A program made the position numbers and the translations under genes. Of a stretch of 21,655 nt of DNA, positions 1 through 7,207 are shown one piece after another (the first letter of the stretch is position 1; every line of letters begins with the position of its first letter). The stretch is from an uncultured Clostridia bacterium (GTDB lineage Bacteria; Bacillota; Clostridia; Peptostreptococcales; Anaerovoracaceae), in assembly GCA_937889655.1 (NCBI GenBank), contig CALBZG010000079.1, positions 1-21,655 of the forward strand, in the 5' to 3' direction. The notes below the pieces were generated by a model. That model had not been told where the DNA came from. It did no database searches and saw only the letters and a list, made by a program, of their open reading frames with translations.

Positions 1-60
<60 letters not shown>

Positions 61-365
61 TGGTATCTAAAAGATCGTTTCCGATCCCCTAAATCAAGTT
101 TGAGTTTCTTAACTCATGTGAACCGCTTTTGCGCTTCGCTTTTTTTCTTATCGCTAAGAATTATTGTTTTTTTAAAGAAATTGTACGTGTGACCCTGTCA
201 CGATCTCTCGTGACAAAATCTTACCAATCTTGCGATTGATTGTACTTTAGTCTTTTCTTTGGAAACCTGCTAAGGTCTCCTTGACTAAATTTCTACACTA
301 TGAAGTTTTCAAGGTTCTGGAAGACTTTTTCAAGCCCTCCGCCGCTCCGGTTCTCCGTGACGGCA
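61..365 (-). promoter_or_regulatory. rRNA operon leader with conserved box and hairpin
   Basis: This is the transcribed leader between the inferred start site of the proximal promoter (near 365) and the 16S 5' end. On the minus strand, 314-301 reads CCTTGAAAACTTCA, which resembles the CCTTGAAAACT element common in Firmicutes rRNA leaders and linked to rRNA antitermination or processing. A perfect 8-bp stem with a TCTC loop lies at 196-215 (TGTCACGA / TCGTGACA). No coding frame here has a ribosome binding site. The RNase III partner strand would lie beyond the 16S 3' end and is not visible. Confidence 0.7.
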
Positions 366-371
366 AGATAT

Positions 372-400
372 ATATTACTATCATCCAGGGTCTTTGTCAA
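372..400 (-). promoter_or_regulatory. rRNA promoter P2 (16S-proximal)
   Basis: On the minus strand there is a perfect -35 TTGACA (400-395), a 17-nt spacer and a -10 TAATAT (377-372), a near-consensus sigma-A promoter aimed at the 16S gene. Just upstream, about 401-450, the minus strand carries several A-tracts, consistent with an UP element for strong rRNA transcription. The start site should fall near 365. Confidence 0.88.
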
Positions 401-472
401 CGACTTTTTAGCAGTTTTTTTATGTTTTTTTATTCGGCTTTTTTGAGCCTGTCTGGTAATTTTTCCTTCCTT

Positions 473-501
473 TATATAAAGCAAATAACCAACACAGTCA
501 A
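473..501 (-). promoter_or_regulatory. rRNA promoter P1 (distal, tandem)
   Basis: On the minus strand there is TTGACT (501-496), a 17-nt spacer and TATATA (478-473). It lies 101 bp upstream of the stronger promoter with the same orientation and spacing. This gives the tandem P1-P2 arrangement typical of rRNA operons. Confidence 0.75.
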
Positions 502-779
502 GACGCCATAATGATTTACATTTTTATATTCTCCCAGGGAATCGCTGATTATTTTCCGCGTTTTTTTATTCGCCGTCGTCTCCAGAACTCGAAAATAACA
601 CCTATTGCCATCCTTCTTCGAATCCGACGGAATTTGTGCTTTAAAGACAACTTCTTTGCTATAGGCTTCCTGACCCTAAAACCGGAGCCTACGCTTAGCA
701 ACACTCTTAAAACGCCTGATTTTGAACGTTTATTGCGGATCAACGCACCAATCCCTCACACCTTGTGAGCCTGTTTTAA
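502..779. other. Gene-free stretch between rRNA promoters and nhaC promoter
   Basis: About 280 bp separates the divergent rRNA and nhaC promoters. Short open frames exist on both strands (511-768 plus, 549-743 minus). The plus frame has no ribosome binding site and the minus one is an arginine/lysine-rich frame of unrecognised type starting at TTG. Small inverted repeats occur at 664-693 (TAGGCT...AGCCTA) and 755-769 (CTCACA / TGTGAG, 3-nt loop). I see no RNA gene or recognisable protein remnant. Confidence 0.5.
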
Positions 780-807
780 TTGACATATCTTACTACCATG
801 CTATAAT
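780..807 (+). promoter_or_regulatory. sigma-A promoter of nhaC
   Basis: TTGACA (780-785), 16-nt spacer, TATAAT (802-807): both hexamers match consensus. The start site should fall near 814, giving a leader of about 89 nt to the nhaC ATG at 903. Confidence 0.9.
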
Positions 808-813
808 GTTTTT

Positions 814-837
814 GTGACAAAGTGACAAAGTTACAAT
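814..837 (+). repeat. Three tandem 8-bp repeats at the nhaC start site
   Basis: GTGACAAA (814-821), GTGACAAA (822-829) and GTTACAAT (830-837) follow directly after the -10 box of the nhaC promoter. Two copies are identical and the third differs at two bases. Their position at the predicted transcription start makes an operator or start-site-region regulatory element plausible. No known regulator motif is recognised. Confidence 0.55.
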
Positions 838-902
838 TTTCTGAATCAAGTTATCGTCACAGTAATTATTTGTTCTCAATTTTATTTTAAGGAGGAAAAG
901 TT

Positions 903-2360
903 ATGGGTAGGAAAATCCCAATGTGGCAAGTACTGCTGGTGTTCTTATTTACCATAGGCATGCTTTGCTACTCTATTTTCTTCACAGATTATGGTGAATT
1001 GCATATACCACTGATCTGTTCTGCAGCAGTTGCAGCTATCGTTGCCGTACTGAACGGCTACAAGTGGGCTTTTCTGGAAGCTGGTATATTGGCTTCCATT
1101 AACAGGTCCATGCAAGCCATGCTGATCCTGATGGTCGTCGGATTGTTGATTGGATCATGGATAGCAGCTGGCGTGGTGCCTGCAATGATTTATTACGGAC
1201 TTATGATTTTAAAACCAAGTATTTTCCTATTTGCAACCTGCTTGATTTGCTGTATCGTTTCCTTGTCAACCGGTTCATCCTGGACGACTGCCGGCACTAT
1301 CGGCATCGCCTTGATCGGTGTGGGCATGGGGCTTGGTATGAATGAGTTCATGACAGCAGGAGCAATCGTATCTGGAGCATATTTCGGTGATAAGATGTCG
1401 CCGCTCTCTGATACTACAAACCTGGCGCCTGCCATAGCAGGTTCCAATCTTTTTGACCACATAAGGCATATGACAAAAACCGTTACCCCTTCTCTGATCA
1501 TCGCGTTGATCCTCTATGGGATCCTTGGAATGGGTCATTCCGGGATGGACGTTGATATTGCTTCGATCCAAACGATTCAGCAGGGAATGCTGGATGAATT
1601 CAGCATCAATCCTGCCATGCTGATCCCGCCTCTTGTCGTTATCCTGATAGTGGCTCTCAAGCTTCCTGCAATCCCTGGTCTTATCGGGGGCGTATTGCTG
1701 GGTTGTCTTTGCGGCAGTATCTTCCAGGGTGTTCCAATGAGAGACTGGTTTGGCATCCTTCATTATGGTTATGAATCGACCTCCGAAGTTCCTGAGCTTG
1801 TCGAATTGCTGAGCAGAGGCGGTATGGACTCCATGATGTGGACCATCAACCTCATTATTTGTGCGATGTGCTTCGGTGGCGTCATGGATGCATCCGGTAT
1901 GCTTTCCAGCATAGCTAAAGCGCTGCTGAGATTCGTGAAAGGCACCGGTTCTCTTGTAACCGTTACTGTATTCAGCTGCATTTTCATGAACATTATCGCT
2001 GCTGACCAATACCTGGCCATTATCCTTCCGGGTAGAATGTACAAAGAAGCGTATGAAGACATGCACCTTAGACACAAAAATCTTTCCCGGGTACTTGAAG
2101 ACTCCGGAACAATGACTTCCAACCTTGTTCCTTGGAATACTTGCGGGGCCACTATGACGACCTTCCTGGGCGTTCCTCCATTCGGAGCCGGTGGTGGTTA
2201 CGGGATATATGCTTTCCTGAACTGGATCAACCCTCTTGTTTCGATATTCTATGGTTTCACAGGGATCACAATGGAAAAGATGACTGATGAAGAATATGCG
2301 AAAGTGATCGCTGACAGAGAGGCTCAAAGAGAAGCAGGTCTTAAGGCTCTTGAGGCATAA
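903..2360 (+). CDS. nhaC: NhaC-family Na+/H+ antiporter
   Basis: A polytopic membrane protein of 485 residues, normal for the NhaC family. Family-type motifs are GSSWTTAGTIG (about 124-134), the SGAYFGDKMSPLSDTTNLAP stretch (157-176), a DQYLAIILPGRMY segment and EDSGTMTSNLVPWNTCGA near the C-terminus. The known family role is exchange of cytoplasmic Na+ for H+; relatives such as Bacillus MleN exchange malate and lactate instead. The ATG at 903 has an AAGGAGGA site at 889-896 with suitable spacing. It is a single-gene unit with its own promoter and a strong terminator. The substrate is inferred, not shown: its place near the arginine deiminase genes also leaves room for an amino-acid exchange role. 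Confidence 0.9.
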   Translation: MGRKIPMWQVLLVFLFTIGMLCYSIFFTDYGELHIPLICSAAVAAIVAVLNGYKWAFLEAGILASINRSMQAMLILMVVGLLIGSWIAAGVVPAMIYYGLMILKPSIFLFATCLICCIVSLSTGSSWTTAGTIGIALIGVGMGLGMNEFMTAGAIVSGAYFGDKMSPLSDTTNLAPAIAGSNLFDHIRHMTKTVTPSLIIALILYGILGMGHSGMDVDIASIQTIQQGMLDEFSINPAMLIPPLVVILIVALKLPAIPGLIGGVLLGCLCGSIFQGVPMRDWFGILHYGYESTSEVPELVELLSRGGMDSMMWTINLIICAMCFGGVMDASGMLSSIAKALLRFVKGTGSLVTVTVFSCIFMNIIAADQYLAIILPGRMYKEAYEDMHLRHKNLSRVLEDSGTMTSNLVPWNTCGATMTTFLGVPPFGAGGGYGIYAFLNWINPLVSIFYGFTGITMEKMTDEEYAKVIADREAQREAGLKALEA

Positions 2361-2402
2361 GCAAGACTATCTGTAGAACACGATAAATCGAATTCCAATC
2401 CG

Positions 2403-2431
2403 CCGGGGCGTTATAAACGCCCCGGTTTTTT
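2403..2431 (+). terminator. Intrinsic terminator of nhaC
   Basis: A perfect 10-bp GC-rich stem (CCGGGGCGTT 2403-2412, AACGCCCCGG 2416-2425) with a 3-nt loop is followed by TTTTTT (2426-2431). It lies 43 nt after the nhaC stop. Confidence 0.95.
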
Positions 2432-2497
2432 ATCCATTAAACATATCCAATGCCCATAGTGGCCTGCAACTGCCGATAGGAGTCTGCGACAATGTAA

Positions 2498-2531
2498 TTG
2501 AATTGCTATTTGGATATTTATATAATATAAT
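2498..2531 (+). promoter_or_regulatory. Two overlapping sigma-A promoters for the AI-2E-family gene
   Basis: TTGAAT (2498-2503), 17 nt, TATAAT (2521-2526); and, shifted by 5 bp, TTGCTA (2503-2508), 17 nt, TATAAT (2526-2531). Both -10 boxes match consensus and both spacers are optimal. Transcription should begin near 2533-2538, upstream of either candidate start codon of the next gene. Confidence 0.75.
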
Positions 2532-2596
2532 TCGGAATGTAACAACTATTTACATATATGCCGGAGTCCTTGATCCGGCGGAAACGGAAAATAACA

Positions 2597-3808
2597 ATGA
2601 ATTCTCTAAAGGATATTATCAATGAACATAAATATTTGAAATTCAGTCTTTTCATTGCAGGCAACGCTGCAATTCTTTACGCTTTATATTTCATTATCAA
2701 GAATTTCGGAGGGATATGGACTTCATTCTGGGGAGCCTTTGGAAATGTCATGTCGGCTTTGTCGCCGCTCTGGATCGGGATTGTGATAGCTTACATATTA
2801 TCCCCCCTTGTGGACATTATCGACAAGCAGATCATCGCCCGAATCTCATTCAGGACGCCAAAAAGAGTGGCAAGAATAGAGCGTCTGGTTAGAACCCGCA
2901 GACTGATCAGCATCATCATAACGATGGCCCTTATTATTGCCATAGCCAGCGCTCTAGTCTATGGACTGGCATTTATGATTATTGGAAATCTGATGGTGGA
3001 TGGCATCGCTGCAGCTATCGACAGTATTATCGAATATGCCAAATCCTATGAAAAGGTGATCCAGGCATGGGCTAATAATTTGCCAGAAGGACTTTTGAGC
3101 GAAAAATTGCAGAATCTGGTTCAAGGGGGTCTGAACTGGTTTGCAGAAAATTTCCACACGACAGATATCGTCAATTTTATCGTCAATCTGGGCGGGGGCG
3201 TTGTTAATCTGGTTTTAGGGATCATCGTGGCAATATATCTGTTGTACGACAAAAAAATGTTCCTCGAACTTTTGCAAAGGTTTATCTATTTAACATTGCC
3301 AAGCAGTGTAAAACTCACTGTTACCGGTTTGCTAAAGGATGCCAACGAGGTCATATCACAGTTTCTAAGAGCGGCTTGTCTGGACGCCGTTATCGTCGGC
3401 GTGATTTCTTCTATAGCGCTCTCGATCATAGGTTTGGACTTCGGTGTATTTATTGGCTGTTTTGCTGGCATATGCAACGTGATCCCTTACTTCGGGCCCA
3501 TCATCGGCATGATTCCAGCATTCATCGTCGGCACGTTCTCAGAAGGACTCATACACGGAATCATCGCAGTAGGCGCCCTGATGGTCATTCAGCAGATCGA
3601 CAGCAATCTCATCTATCCGAAAGTGGTCGGTGCCCAAACAGGTCTTCACCCCCTTTTCGTATTGATCGCAGTCACCTTCATGGGCAAATTCGCCGGCATC
3701 ATAGGCATGCTGATAGCGGTGCCCATTGCCGGCGTGATCAGGATCATAGCGCTTCGATGGTCCTCACATATAGATTCAAGACGATCGTCTAAGATTCATA
3801 ATGAATAA
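2597..3808 (+). CDS. AI-2E family transporter (PF01594-type membrane protein)
   Basis: A polytopic membrane protein of 403 residues from this start, typical for the AI-2 exporter (AI-2E) superfamily. Visible features are an N-terminal hydrophobic segment, a basic cytoplasmic stretch (RISFRTPKRVARIERLVRTR), a long central region and a C-terminal helix cluster with the family-type PYFGPIIGMIPAF and GLHPLFVLIAVTFMG segments. Members have been linked to autoinducer-2 export (TqsA) or Na+(Li+)/H+ antiport; the substrate cannot be read from sequence. The ATG at 2597 was chosen because MNSLKDIINEHKYLKFS fits family N-termini. An in-frame ATG at 2558 would add 13 residues but has no ribosome binding site and is followed by a small inverted repeat (2560-2565 / 2574-2579). 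The Shine-Dalgarno at 2597 is also weak. Its stop abuts the arcC stop. Confidence 0.85.
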   Translation: MNSLKDIINEHKYLKFSLFIAGNAAILYALYFIIKNFGGIWTSFWGAFGNVMSALSPLWIGIVIAYILSPLVDIIDKQIIARISFRTPKRVARIERLVRTRRLISIIITMALIIAIASALVYGLAFMIIGNLMVDGIAAAIDSIIEYAKSYEKVIQAWANNLPEGLLSEKLQNLVQGGLNWFAENFHTTDIVNFIVNLGGGVVNLVLGIIVAIYLLYDKKMFLELLQRFIYLTLPSSVKLTVTGLLKDANEVISQFLRAACLDAVIVGVISSIALSIIGLDFGVFIGCFAGICNVIPYFGPIIGMIPAFIVGTFSEGLIHGIIAVGALMVIQQIDSNLIYPKVVGAQTGLHPLFVLIAVTFMGKFAGIIGMLIAVPIAGVIRIIALRWSSHIDSRRSSKIHNE

Positions 3809-4759
3809 TCAGGCGAAAGTGATCGTCGTCCCTGTTTTACCCTCCAATGCTTGTATCGCCTTGTCAAGGGATGATATGATCGCCTTTTTGTTTGGATTCG
3901 CCCTGACAAATTTCATTGCAGCCTGAACCTTCGGCAGCATGCTCCCCGACGCAAAATGGCCCTCTTCACAATACTTTGCTGCATCGGCGAGATTTAGCTT
4001 CGATAGTTCCATCTGTTCAGGCTTGCCATAATTGATCGCCACTTTATCAACAGCTGTCAATATCATCAAAACATCTGCATTCACCTGCTCAGCAAGCAAT
4101 TCCGCGGCAAAATCCTTATCGATCACCGCAGCGATCCCCTCCAGTGTGCCATCGGGCTTTTCTATGACAGGGATGCCCCCGCCGCCGCAGGTTATGACGA
4201 TAGTGGAGTCCCAAAGAAGCTTGACCGCCTCGATTTCCACAATCTTTCTCGGCAGAGGTGATGCAACGACCCTTCTCCATCCCCTACCTGCATCTTCCTT
4301 CATTACATAACCCTTCTCATTGGCCATATTCTTGGCTTCCTCTTCAGAATAAAATGGACCGATAGGCTTTGTGGGATTCTTAAAAGCGGGGTCATGCTGT
4401 TCCACAACCATTTGTGTTGCAACGGTTACTACCGGAATATTTTTATTTCTCTTATTCAATGCGTATTTAAGCGCTTGCTGTATATGGTACCCGATATACC
4501 CTTGGGACATGGCACCGCACACGTCAAAAGGCATCGTAGGTGTGACATCTTTTGCAGTTTCCGATGCAAGCAGTATTCGCCCTACCTGAGGACCATTGCC
4601 ATGGACGATGGCGATTTCATAACCCATTTCACTGATTTCGGCAATATGTTCGCAGGTTTCTCTCAGTACCTTGAGCTGTGATTCTGCCGTTGCCGGTCCC
4701 GATTCGGGTTGAAGTGCATTGCCGCCCAAGGCTATAACGACCTTTTTCGAATTTCCCAT
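3809..4759 (-). CDS. arcC: Carbamate kinase
   Basis: Cytoplasmic enzyme catalysing carbamoyl phosphate + ADP to ATP + carbamate (then NH3 and CO2), the ATP-yielding last step of the arginine deiminase pathway. The 316 residues match the family length. The amino-acid-kinase fold shows as VVIALGGNAL near the N-terminus, VHGNGPQVG, a CGGGGIPV glycine loop and the AVIDKDFAAELLA segment. The ATG has an AGGAGGT site close upstream. It is the last gene of arcB-arcA-arcC, 30 nt after arcA. Its TGA (3811-3809) directly abuts the TAA of the convergent AI-2E-family gene, so any terminator must lie inside that neighbour's coding sequence. Confidence 0.97.
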   Translation of the reverse strand: MGNSKKVVIALGGNALQPESGPATAESQLKVLRETCEHIAEISEMGYEIAIVHGNGPQVGRILLASETAKDVTPTMPFDVCGAMSQGYIGYHIQQALKYALNKRNKNIPVVTVATQMVVEQHDPAFKNPTKPIGPFYSEEEAKNMANEKGYVMKEDAGRGWRRVVASPLPRKIVEIEAVKLLWDSTIVITCGGGGIPVIEKPDGTLEGIAAVIDKDFAAELLAEQVNADVLMILTAVDKVAINYGKPEQMELSKLNLADAAKYCEEGHFASGSMLPKVQAAMKFVRANPNKKAIISSLDKAIQALEGKTGTTITFA

Positions 4760-4789
4760 AAACTTTACCTCCTGTAAAAAGCCTATTTG

Positions 4790-6010
4790 CTAAATATCAT
4801 CCCGATTCACCGGGCAACTCATGCATCGTGGTCCGCCACGGCCTCTGGAAAGTTCTGAAGACGGCACCGTAAGGACTTTAACGCCTTTTTTATCAAGAAG
4901 ATCGTTGGTTACATAATTTCGTTCATAGGTGATAACGGTACCGGGCGCAATAGCAAGGGTATTCGAACCATCGTTCCACTGCTCACGCTGGGCCGCCATT
5001 CTATCTTCTCCGCCACAGCGTATTAATTCAACCGCAGGAAGGTTTAGTTTCTTTTTCAGAATTTCAACCAGTGTGTCCTGCATACTTGAGAACTGCGGGC
5101 TTCCATCTCTGCTCAGTGTAACTTCGTAGATTTGCAGAGGACCTTCGATTTCCGGGTGGATGGTGAATTTATCATGGTCGACCATCGTAAATACGGTGTC
5201 AAGATGCATAAAAGCCCTGGATTTTGGTATGTCAAAAACAAGTATTTTATTGAAGCCGGAATTATGAAGCACCTTTTTTGCGAACCTTTCGATGCCCATA
5301 GCGTTCGTCCTTTGTGAAAGTCCGATCCCGACCACATCTCTGGATAGCACCAGAATATCCCCGCCTTCTATGCAATACTCATCGTCATACTCATACCACA
5401 ATTTTGTTCCTTCCGGTGCGAAATCGCGATTGTATCGAAACATATACTCAAGCAGCAAGGCTTCCCTTCTTCTTGCAGTGGTGCTCATATGATGTATCGA
5501 CATGCCGTCTCCGATACAGGCCCCCGGATCCCTGGTAAAGTAGAGATTCGGCATTGGGTCGGTATAGTACGGATATCCCGATGCAATATAATCCGCCAGT
5601 GAATTTGATTCAATTTTACCGATTTCACTTTTCTTGATACCGGCGATGGTTTTCTTGACCATATCTTCGACCGGCATGTTCATCAGGTAATGTATGATGG
5701 TTTCTTTAACGGCTTCCGAGTACAGTTCACTATCTTCTGCAAACCGTTTGACAAACTCCTGCCGGACGGCTGTATCAGATAAGGCTTTCGCTGTTTCTTC
5801 CAGATAATATATAACTTCTACCCCATTTTCACGCAGAAGATTGGCAAAACGATCATGCTCTTCCTGAGCCACCTTTAAGTAAGGGATGTCGTCAAAAAGC
5901 AGTCTTTCAAAATTGTCGGGAACAAGGCCTTCGATTTCACTGTCCAGCCGGTGTAAAAGTACTTTGTTCAGTTTGCCGATCTCGGAATAGTTATGGATTC
6001 CCTTGACCAT
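4790..6010 (-). CDS. arcA: Arginine deiminase
   Basis: Hydrolyses L-arginine to citrulline and ammonia, the first step of the arginine deiminase pathway. It has 406 residues, the usual length. Catalytic and binding residues are all in place: Asp161 in YFTRDPG, Glu215 in EGGDIL, His269 and Asp271 in FMHLDTVF, and the nucleophile Cys396 in GGPRCMSCPV near the C-terminus. The start has an AAAGGAGG site. It lies between arcB (61 nt upstream) and arcC (30 nt downstream) on the same strand, consistent with one transcript. Expression is probably controlled from the region upstream of arcB. Confidence 0.98.
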   Translation of the reverse strand: MVKGIHNYSEIGKLNKVLLHRLDSEIEGLVPDNFERLLFDDIPYLKVAQEEHDRFANLLRENGVEVIYYLEETAKALSDTAVRQEFVKRFAEDSELYSEAVKETIIHYLMNMPVEDMVKKTIAGIKKSEIGKIESNSLADYIASGYPYYTDPMPNLYFTRDPGACIGDGMSIHHMSTTARRREALLLEYMFRYNRDFAPEGTKLWYEYDDEYCIEGGDILVLSRDVVGIGLSQRTNAMGIERFAKKVLHNSGFNKILVFDIPKSRAFMHLDTVFTMVDHDKFTIHPEIEGPLQIYEVTLSRDGSPQFSSMQDTLVEILKKKLNLPAVELIRCGGEDRMAAQREQWNDGSNTLAIAPGTVITYERNYVTNDLLDKKGVKVLTVPSSELSRGRGGPRCMSCPVNRDDI

Positions 6011-6071
6011 TGCGGCCTCCTTTCGTCCATTACGGATCCCTATTAACCGTTGGATATGCCACCGTACATTT

Positions 6072-7067
6072 TTATCCGATGGTTGCCACCATCACTGCTT
6101 TAATGGTGTGCATCCTGTTTTCTGCCTCATCAAATACTTTGGAATGCCGGGATCTGAAAACCTCATCGGTGACCTCCCGGATGTCATAGCCGATTTCTTT
6201 CTGGGTTTTGGCCAGAGTTGTTTCAAAGTCATGGAATGAAGGGAGGCAATGGAGAAATATCACATCCTCATTTTCAGTTGCTTTGACCATTTCCATGGTA
6301 ACTTTATACGGCGTCAGCAATTTGACTCTGGCAGGGATCTGGTCTTCTTCACCCATAGAAGCCCAAATGTCTGTATATAATACATCCGCTCCTTTGAGGC
6401 AATCCGGCGTTGCGCAGATTTCTACCTTGCCCCCGGTTTCTTCGCATACACGTTTTACGCAATCTAAAACGTCTTTATCTATTTCGTCTGCCAGCTCTTT
6501 CGGTCCATACGCTACATAATGCATGCCCATCTTAGCGCATCCATACATCCAGGCATAGCTCATGTTATTTCTGATATCCCCGCAAAAGACCACCTTCACC
6601 TTATTCAGGGGCTTTGACACGTGCTCTTCAATTGTTAGAATATCGGCTAGAATCTGAGTCGGATGATCGATGTCGGTCAGGCCGTTCCAAACAGGCACAC
6701 CGGAATGAAGCGCAAGATCCTCCACCACTTTTTGATCATATCCACGGTATTCTATACCATCGAAAAAACGGCCGAGCACTTTTGCCGTATCTTCCAAAGA
6801 CTCCTTTTTCCCCATTTGCGAACTGCTGCTGTCTAAAAATGTCACATGGGCTCCTTCATCATGGCATGCCACTTCAAATGAACACCTTGTACGTGTGGAC
6901 GTCTTTTCGAATAGAAGGACGATGTTCTTGCCTTTAAGCAATTCATTTTGAATTCCTGCCCGTTTCTTTGCCTTCAAATCATGGGACAGGTCTAGCATGT
7001 AACGGATTTCTGCGGGTGTAAAATCCATCAGCGTGAGGAAACTTCTCCCCTTCAGGTTTATAGCCAT
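6072..7067 (-). CDS. arcB: Ornithine carbamoyltransferase, catabolic context
   Basis: Interconverts citrulline + phosphate and ornithine + carbamoyl phosphate. It has 331 residues. The carbamoyl-phosphate site appears as STRTR (57-61), with HPTQ (135-138) and the HCLPSFHD loop near the C-terminus, whose HCLP motif is typical of OTCase and contrasts with HPLP in PyrB below. The ATG at 7067 (MAINLKGRSF) was chosen because GAAGGAG lies 8 nt upstream; an in-frame GTG at 7076 overlaps that site and is unlikely. Its position first in an arcB-arcA-arcC cluster points to the catabolic direction rather than arginine synthesis. The order BAC differs from the common ABC. Confidence 0.96.
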   Translation of the reverse strand: MAINLKGRSFLTLMDFTPAEIRYMLDLSHDLKAKKRAGIQNELLKGKNIVLLFEKTSTRTRCSFEVACHDEGAHVTFLDSSSSQMGKKESLEDTAKVLGRFFDGIEYRGYDQKVVEDLALHSGVPVWNGLTDIDHPTQILADILTIEEHVSKPLNKVKVVFCGDIRNNMSYAWMYGCAKMGMHYVAYGPKELADEIDKDVLDCVKRVCEETGGKVEICATPDCLKGADVLYTDIWASMGEEDQIPARVKLLTPYKVTMEMVKATENEDVIFLHCLPSFHDFETTLAKTQKEIGYDIREVTDEVFRSRHSKVFDEAENRMHTIKAVMVATIG

Positions 7068-7111
7068 ATCTTTCACTCCTTCATAAATATAAATAAGTAA
7101 CCATTTGTCTT

Positions 7112-7145
7112 ATCATAAAACAGTATGCCTTGAATCAATTTCATA
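7112..7145 (-). promoter_or_regulatory. Candidate control region of the arc operon, ARG-box-like site
   Basis: Upstream of arcB the minus strand reads TATGAAATTGATTCAAG (7145-7129). This resembles the ArgR/AhrC operator half sites (ATGAA...TTCA) but the central spacing is one base short of the usual form. A possible -10 TATGAT lies at 7117-7112, but no good -35 stands 16-18 nt upstream of it. ArgR/AhrC activation of arginine catabolism is known in Bacillus. Assignment here is tentative. Confidence 0.35.
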
Positions 7146-7207
7146 CTATATTACGTCATTTATATCTTGCTATTCGCATCTGCTGTATGATGCATCATTA
7201 GACCGGT

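Noticed and set aside
196..215. Hairpin in the rRNA leader considered as an intrinsic terminator
   Set aside because: No T-run follows on the minus strand. A perfect stem in an rRNA leader fits processing or folding better than termination.
511..768. Open frame of 85 codons on the plus strand, and a basic 64-codon frame opposite (549-743)
   Set aside because: The plus frame has no ribosome binding site, and neither encodes a recognised domain. They lie in the spacer between divergent rRNA and nhaC promoters. The minus frame starts at TTG and is dominated by arginine and lysine, as expected from random reading of this DNA.
1275..2327. Long (350-codon) open frame antisense to nhaC
   Set aside because: The translation has no hydrophobic or domain pattern and is rich in His, Arg, Asp and Ser. 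It mirrors the codon pattern of the well-supported antiporter gene on the other strand.
2432..2497. Possible riboswitch or structured leader before the AI-2E-family promoter
   Set aside because: It lies upstream of the predicted transcription start and shows no conserved riboswitch core or strong helix.
7188..7197. Palindrome TGATGCATCA upstream of the arc operon, considered as an operator or terminator
   Set aside because: It is only 10 bp, has no T-run and matches no regulator motif I know. Such short palindromes are expected by chance.
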